Source: Anaerolinea sp. (lineage in GTDB: Bacteria; Chloroflexota; Anaerolineae; Anaerolineales; Villigracilaceae). From it: DNA of 64,000 nt. Within the stretch, counting starts at the first letter, position 1. Each line of letters opens with the position of its first letter. Where the stretch lies: assembly GCA_020047815.1 (NCBI GenBank), contig JAIFNG010000016.1, positions 1 through 64,000 on the forward strand. The letters run 5' to 3'. Shown here piece after piece: positions 59,404 to 64,000 of this stretch. The notes beneath the pieces were generated by a model, which made no database searches, was not told the origin of the DNA, and saw only the letters and a list, made by a program, of their open reading frames with translations. The translations under genes and the position numbers were made by a program.

Positions 59404-59781
59404 CTATCTTTTCTTTCCCTTTAGCTCATCGCGGAAAATGACACTCATGACCACGCTGACTAGGCTGATAACCAAACTACCAAGCAGGGCAGTCCAAAAG
59501 TCAGCCACGGAGAGACCGATCCCAAACACCTGCCCGACCCTGCTAGTGAGCATCAGCACCAGGGTGTTGATAACGAGGGTGAATAAACCCAAAGTGAGGA
59601 TGATCAGCGGACAGGTAAGAAATTTCAACAATGGGCGCACAAGCGCATTTAGCAATCCAAATATGAGTGCCAGCCACAGCACGCCAGTCCAATCGCCGCG
59701 GAGTTGGATGCCAGGGACGATCAATACTGCGGCATACAATCCAACTGCATTGATAGCCCAGCGAATTATAAATTTTGTCAT
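59404..59781 (-). CDS. Phage-holin family IV-like small membrane protein
   Basis: MTKFIIRWAINAVGLYAAVLIVPGIQLRGDWTGVLWLALIFGLLNALVRPLLKFLTCPLIILTLGLFTLVINTLVLMLTSRVG; typical of chromosomal YvlD-like/holin IV proteins. Confidence 0.88.
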   Translation of the reverse strand: MTKFIIRWAINAVGLYAAVLIVPGIQLRGDWTGVLWLALIFGLLNALVRPLLKFLTCPLIILTLGLFTLVINTLVLMLTSRVGQVFGIGLSVADFWTALLGSLVISLVSVVMSVIFRDELKGKKR

Positions 59782-59844
59782 TCGTTCTCCTTTCATTGAC
59801 ATGTTTGAAAAATATTCACGTTACATATAAATACGTAAAAGTTG

Positions 59845-60840
59845 TTATAAAGTTGCCTGCATCCAGATCAGGGTGCGTAGTGGCGTAAAGCCTGCAGCTT
59901 GAATAGCCTTGTCAAATTCGCCTGCGGGAAATTCAAGCGCGATACTGGAATAAGAATGAGCTAACTCGCGCCGCGCCTGGAGCAACAACACGGTTAACGC
60001 TTGAGGGTCGGATCCTTCACCTGTTGCGGCAAAAAGAGCTTCTCCCCGCCCGTAGGGAATCCACGCAAGCGCTGCCTCCATGCTTCCTGAGCCTGTCAGC
60101 GAATGGCTTTTTTTGACTGCCGCCCACTGACGGACATTTACATCCACGAACAGCAAATACAGCCAGTTCCACAGACCAGGTCGAAGGGATGTAAATGTCC
60201 AGTTGCGGTGCCAGGCTAAAGTATCGGGGTAAAGACGTGAAAGCCAGTTGAGCTGAGTCTGCCAATTGTTTGGATTCCTGTCTGTGACGACAATATCTGT
60301 TTGCAAGGCGGGAGCATGCGGGTCGGTATGCGCCTGCCAGGAAGTGCGGCGGGCACGTTCAACAAAACCCAGTTTTGTGTAAAGGTCGATCGCGCCAGGG
60401 TTATCATCGCGGACGTGAAGCCAGATGTTATCCACATTTTTCTCGTGCGCATGTTGAATGGCACGCTCGGTCAGGGAACGTGCAATCCCCTTACGGCGGT
60501 GATCGGGATACACAGCAATATTTGCGATGAGATATGTATGCTGTTTATTGTGCCGATACGGGATGAGGCTGGCATTTCCAATAATTCTGCCGTTTTCCTC
60601 CCAAACATATCCACTCAATGGCAGGGATGTGGTCTCAACGGCATGATTCGCCCACTTTAGAAATGAGTTGTCTTTCCCTGCACGACGCATGTCCTGCACA
60701 TACCGTTTCCCATCGCCATCCATGGTGCTGGAAAAGCAGGCTTCGATCAGGTCTGCCACAGCAGACAGGTCTCGTAAAACATTAAGCGGACGCAGGTTGG
60801 AATGCGCCTCAGCCCGCGCAGGAATGGTAATGGAGGACAT
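59845..60840 (-). CDS. GNAT-family N-acetyltransferase
   Basis: LIANIAVYPDHRRKGIARSLTERAIQHAHEKNVDNIWLHVRDDNPGAIDLYTKLGFVERARRTSW. Confidence 0.92.
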   Translation of the reverse strand: MSSITIPARAEAHSNLRPLNVLRDLSAVADLIEACFSSTMDGDGKRYVQDMRRAGKDNSFLKWANHAVETTSLPLSGYVWEENGRIIGNASLIPYRHNKQHTYLIANIAVYPDHRRKGIARSLTERAIQHAHEKNVDNIWLHVRDDNPGAIDLYTKLGFVERARRTSWQAHTDPHAPALQTDIVVTDRNPNNWQTQLNWLSRLYPDTLAWHRNWTFTSLRPGLWNWLYLLFVDVNVRQWAAVKKSHSLTGSGSMEAALAWIPYGRGEALFAATGEGSDPQALTVLLLQARRELAHSYSSIALEFPAGEFDKAIQAAGFTPLRTLIWMQATL

Positions 60841-60961
60841 TGGGATATTATAGCCCCATGTTTGGCAGGGGTAAACTCACCGGTGTGCAGCACATAAACA
60901 TTTAACTTTGATGCAATTCGCACCTCCCACACTCCTTCCATCCCCTGTATAATGGAGCGCA

Positions 60962-61432
60962 ATGATTAAATTTACCATTCCGGGTCAGGGCGATTATGAA
61001 ATTGAACATCTTGTGATGGATGTGAACGGTACACTGGCAATAGACGGTCAGCTTATTGATGGTGTGGCAGGGAAGATCACCACTTTGCGAACCCAATTAA
61101 CCATACACCTGCTCACAGCAGACACACATGGAAAACAAGCCGCCATGGACCAACAACTTGGATTATCTGCCGTGCGAATTTTACCGGGCGGAGAGGCTCT
61201 GCAAAAAGCGAATTACATCCGCAGGCTGGGCAGTGAAAAAGTGATAGCCATCGGGCAGGGTGCAAACGACGCAGAAATGCTTGAAACTGCACGCCTGGGT
61301 ATTTGTGTGCTGTCTGTGGAAGGGGTCTCAAAAGATTCCCTGCTTGCCGCCGACCTGGTCGCGCCAGACATACTTTCGGCATTGGATCTGCTCGAAAAAC
61401 CTTTGCGTATTGTTGCCAGTTTGAGAAAGTAA
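60962..61432 (+). CDS. HAD-superfamily hydrolase (soluble P-type-ATPase-like phosphatase)
   Basis: LVMDVNGTLAIDGQLIDGV (motif I), LLTADTHGK (motif II), VIAIGQGANDAEMLETARLGICV (motif IV). Confidence 0.85.
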   Translation: MIKFTIPGQGDYEIEHLVMDVNGTLAIDGQLIDGVAGKITTLRTQLTIHLLTADTHGKQAAMDQQLGLSAVRILPGGEALQKANYIRRLGSEKVIAIGQGANDAEMLETARLGICVLSVEGVSKDSLLAADLVAPDILSALDLLEKPLRIVASLRK

Positions 61433-61478
61433 AATCAAAACGCAGGAGGGAACTCCTGCGCTCCAAAATAAAAACCCT

Positions 61479-62855
61479 ATGTCTTTTTCCAACAACCCCA
61501 TTATTCCCACTGAACCACCTCCGCCGTCTGTACTTGATGCAAATGCGGCGGCATCTGCTCGCAGCCGTCGCAGACGAGCCAACCGCCGTGAAATGTTCCC
61601 CGCAGACGCCGAAGGGCAGGCTGCGCTCATCTCTGCACTTTCGCGCCGCGCTTATCCATCCATTGAATTATTCGTATTCTCTCTGGTATGCGGCGCGATC
61701 ATTGGACTGGGCTTTTTGCTCGATTCGCAGGCAGTACTCTTGCTTGGAATTCTCATCACGCCACTGATGACACCCTGGGTGGGTTTCCTGCTCGCCATAC
61801 TAACTGGCGCACCGCGTTTTCTTTTTGAAACGCTCATGGCGTTATTCGTCAGCGCTGTCATCGTTTTTATTGGCGGCTTGCTGACCGGGTTTGCCGCACG
61901 TCTTTTCCTGCCGATGACGCTTAGCAATGTCTTCATCCATGCACGCCTGTGGATTCCTGAGCTGGTAGTGCTAGCCATCGGGGCGATCACTTTGGTGGCA
62001 TCCTTTGCACAATCGGAAAATAAACCAGTTCTGCCAAGCGTTGTCATTGCCTATGCATTTTATTTACCCATCAACGCAGGTGGCTTTGGGCTTGGCTCTG
62101 GCGTGGCAGGCATCTGGCCCCAGGGTATTTTGGTATTCGCGGTCCACTTTACATTGGCGAGCATTTTTGGTTTGCTGACTCTCTTTGCGATAAAACTTCG
62201 CCCCACGGCTCGGGGAATTATCTTCAGCGGGGTCACACTTGTTCTCTTCGCCGGAGTTCTGTTCATCTTAATGGGATCAGGGTTCCCTTCACCGACTCAA
62301 GTGATCGCTGCAACATCCCTGCCCCTTCCCACGCTAACAGCTGAGCAAACCATCATTCCCTCCCCCACCCCAAGCCTGACCGCCACAACGACGAGCAAGC
62401 CCGCACCATCAAAGACTCCCACCATCTCGTTGACAGCCTCCACCACATCGACGGATGGCACGATCACAAGCACTGCGGCAATAACATCCACTGCAACAAA
62501 TACAATAGTCTCTCCAAGTGCAACGCCGTCCACACCTACCGCCACAATTTCCACTACCATGACCAATGAGCCGCAGTTAATTTCAGGCAAGGTCAGCGCC
62601 AGTGAAGGTGGCGGCGCAAACCTCCGTCAAACCCCCAACGGTAAATATTTGATGACACTGGATAACGGTACGATTGTGGAAATATTTTCCGATTTTAAGC
62701 AGGTGAACGGCGTAGCGTGGATTCATGTTGTTGTGACCCGAAACGGTCAACTTGTGGAAGGCTGGTTATTGGAATCAGTGGTGAGTTATGCCACCCCTGA
62801 GCCAAATTTCAATCCATCTGTAACGCCAACAACTGGTGTAACACCTGCCCCGTAA
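61479..62855 (+). CDS. DUF389-like membrane domain fused through a Ser/Thr/Pro linker to a bacterial SH3 domain
   Basis: VLLLGILITPLMTPWVGFLLAILTG membrane region; low-complexity TPSLTATTTSKPAPSKTPT linker; GANLRQTPNGKYLMTLDNGTIVEIFSDFKQVNGVAWIHVVVTRNGQLVEGWL SH3b. Confidence 0.75.
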   Translation: MSFSNNPIIPTEPPPPSVLDANAAASARSRRRRANRREMFPADAEGQAALISALSRRAYPSIELFVFSLVCGAIIGLGFLLDSQAVLLLGILITPLMTPWVGFLLAILTGAPRFLFETLMALFVSAVIVFIGGLLTGFAARLFLPMTLSNVFIHARLWIPELVVLAIGAITLVASFAQSENKPVLPSVVIAYAFYLPINAGGFGLGSGVAGIWPQGILVFAVHFTLASIFGLLTLFAIKLRPTARGIIFSGVTLVLFAGVLFILMGSGFPSPTQVIAATSLPLPTLTAEQTIIPSPTPSLTATTTSKPAPSKTPTISLTASTTSTDGTITSTAAITSTATNTIVSPSATPSTPTATISTTMTNEPQLISGKVSASEGGGANLRQTPNGKYLMTLDNGTIVEIFSDFKQVNGVAWIHVVVTRNGQLVEGWLLESVVSYATPEPNFNPSVTPTTGVTPAP

Positions 62856-62979
62856 AATAACAACAGTCATTTTCAGGAACACCCTTTACAGGGAAGCGGC
62901 GCCTCCCATAACTTTGGAAATTACTTTACCAAAGAGGGCAGCATCCTTACCATTACATATAAATCATTGGAGAAACTAC

Positions 62980-64000
62980 ATGCCCATTCATTTTGGAACC
63001 GACGGCTGGCGTGCCGTCATCTCAGACAGCTTTACATTTGACAACCTTCGCATCGTGGCGCAAGCCATTGCCGACGCAGTAGCTTCAGATCATTGGGATA
63101 AATCTGCCAACGGCGGAAAACTCCCCGAAAAAAACAAGATCGTAGTCGGTTATGATACCCGCTTCCTCTCCGACCGCTTTGCAGGCGAAGTGGCACGCGT
63201 GCTTGCCGCGAACGGATTCAACGTGATGCTGGCACAATCTGATTCACCGACACCCGCCATCTCATTTTCGGTCAAACACCATGCAGCAATCGCGGGCATT
63301 ATGATCACTGCGTCACACAATGCGCCACGCTATAACGGCTTGAAACTTAAAGGCGCATTCGGCGGATCAGCTTTATCCGAGCAGTGCCGCCGCGTGGAAG
63401 TGTACATCAATGATAACGAAGAACAGGCGCGCGGTCCCAACTTGATGGATTTCAAAAAAGCGCGTGACGCAGGCTTGATCCAAAAATTTAATCCCCTGCC
63501 ATCTTATTTTGAACATCTTCACACATTGATCAAAACCGATATCATTGCAGACAACCCGCAGCGTTTTGTGGTCGATGCGATGTACGGCTCAGGACGCGGC
63601 GTGATCAAATCCTTTTTGCAGGGCACAGGCTGTGAGATCGCAGAAATCCGCGGCGAGATGAATCCCGGCTTTGGCGGTGTGCATCCTGAACCAATTGCCA
63701 AATATCTTGGACCGCTTGCCAGCGCAGTCAGTTCGGGAATGGGAAACTTCGGCGTTGTCACTGATGGCGATGCAGACCGCATCGGCGCAATGGATGAACG
63801 CGGAAATTTTGTTGACCCACACAAGATCATGGCATTGGCTTTAAAATATCTGGTGGAAAAACGCGGCTGGACAGGCTCCGTTGTCCGCACTGTATCAACC
63901 ACACGTATGATTGACCGCCTGGCAAAACGTTACGGATTGACCCTGCACGAAACTCCCGTGGGATTTAATCACATTGCTGATTACATGATGAAGGAAGATG
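62980..64000 (+). CDS. Phosphoglucomutase/phosphomannomutase family protein, 3' end cut by the window
   Basis: MPIHFGTDGWRAVISDSFTFDNLRIVAQAIADAV; phosphoserine loop ITASHNAPRYNGLKLK; metal loop VVTDGDADRIGAMDERG. Open frame to the window edge (not in the ORF track). Confidence 0.94.
   Translation, partial: MPIHFGTDGWRAVISDSFTFDNLRIVAQAIADAVASDHWDKSANGGKLPEKNKIVVGYDTRFLSDRFAGEVARVLAANGFNVMLAQSDSPTPAISFSVKHHAAIAGIMITASHNAPRYNGLKLKGAFGGSALSEQCRRVEVYINDNEEQARGPNLMDFKKARDAGLIQKFNPLPSYFEHLHTLIKTDIIADNPQRFVVDAMYGSGRGVIKSFLQGTGCEIAEIRGEMNPGFGGVHPEPIAKYLGPLASAVSSGMGNFGVVTDGDADRIGAMDERGNFVDPHKIMALALKYLVEKRGWTGSVVRTVSTTRMIDRLAKRYGLTLHETPVGFNHIADYMMKED

Noticed and set aside
59404-59781. Holin annotation as evidence of a prophage
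   Set aside because: Holin-IV-like proteins of this type are common chromosomal membrane proteins; no other phage genes are nearby.
62330-62570. Apparent tandem repeat or mucin-like array
   Set aside because: Low-complexity Thr/Ser/Pro linker without a regular period at DNA level.
62877-62975. Possible fourth MITE-like copy before the phosphohexomutase gene
   Set aside because: Only loose resemblance (CAGTCATTTTCAGGA...); no matching terminal inverted repeat could be found.
1-64000. CRISPR arrays, tRNA/rRNA genes, transposases, toxin-antitoxin or restriction systems
   Set aside because: Looked for direct-repeat arrays, cloverleaf-like segments and typical protein motifs; none seen. The PIN domain at 18098-19186 belongs to a PIN-TRAM membrane protein and has no antitoxin partner.

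Overview
The window looks like a chromosomal segment from a Chloroflexota (Anaerolineae-like) bacterium; the lineage is inferred from gene content and protein style. I saw no rRNA, tRNA, CRISPR array, transposase or prophage. From left to right it contains: (i) a long minus-strand catabolic cluster (about 1-10.5 kb) with 2-oxoacid dehydrogenase E2/E1beta/E1alpha, a SorC-type regulator, a cysteine desulfurase, a galactitol-type PTS (IIA, IIB, IIC plus a divergent IIB-like protein), a class II aldolase, a URO-D-family protein and a Zn-dehydrogenase. It is divergent from a KGPDC/HPS-like decarboxylase and rpe; (ii) DUF4097, YifB/ComM, purB and a purH split into two ORFs in inverted order; (iii) a PIN-TRAM protein, cysS, dnaE and recQ; (iv) a compact signalling block (response regulator-TadZ/ParA fusion, sirtuin, GAF histidine kinase, FHA protein); (v) an AI-2E transporter and three tandem paralogous GT-C-like membrane proteins; (vi) DUF4349, M14 peptidase, GT4, NUDIX; (vii) the nusA-ylxR-infB-rbfA-nrnA-truB-ribF module without rimP; (viii) a very large secA, add, acnA; (ix) GNAT, HAD, DUF389-SH3b and a truncated phosphohexomutase. 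The most interesting signals are a matched promoter plus tandem-operator architecture (TTGACA-N16/17-(-10)-TCACATATGTRA-N8/9-TCACNNNNGTGA) found twice in the polyol/sugar PTS cluster, the tandem GT-C-like triplet, the sirtuin inside a two-component operon, the inverted split purH, ~100-bp MITE-like repeats, and short GC-rich repeat modules inserted in frame in dnaE and secA. All assignments come from reading the sequence and from family knowledge; no database search was run.
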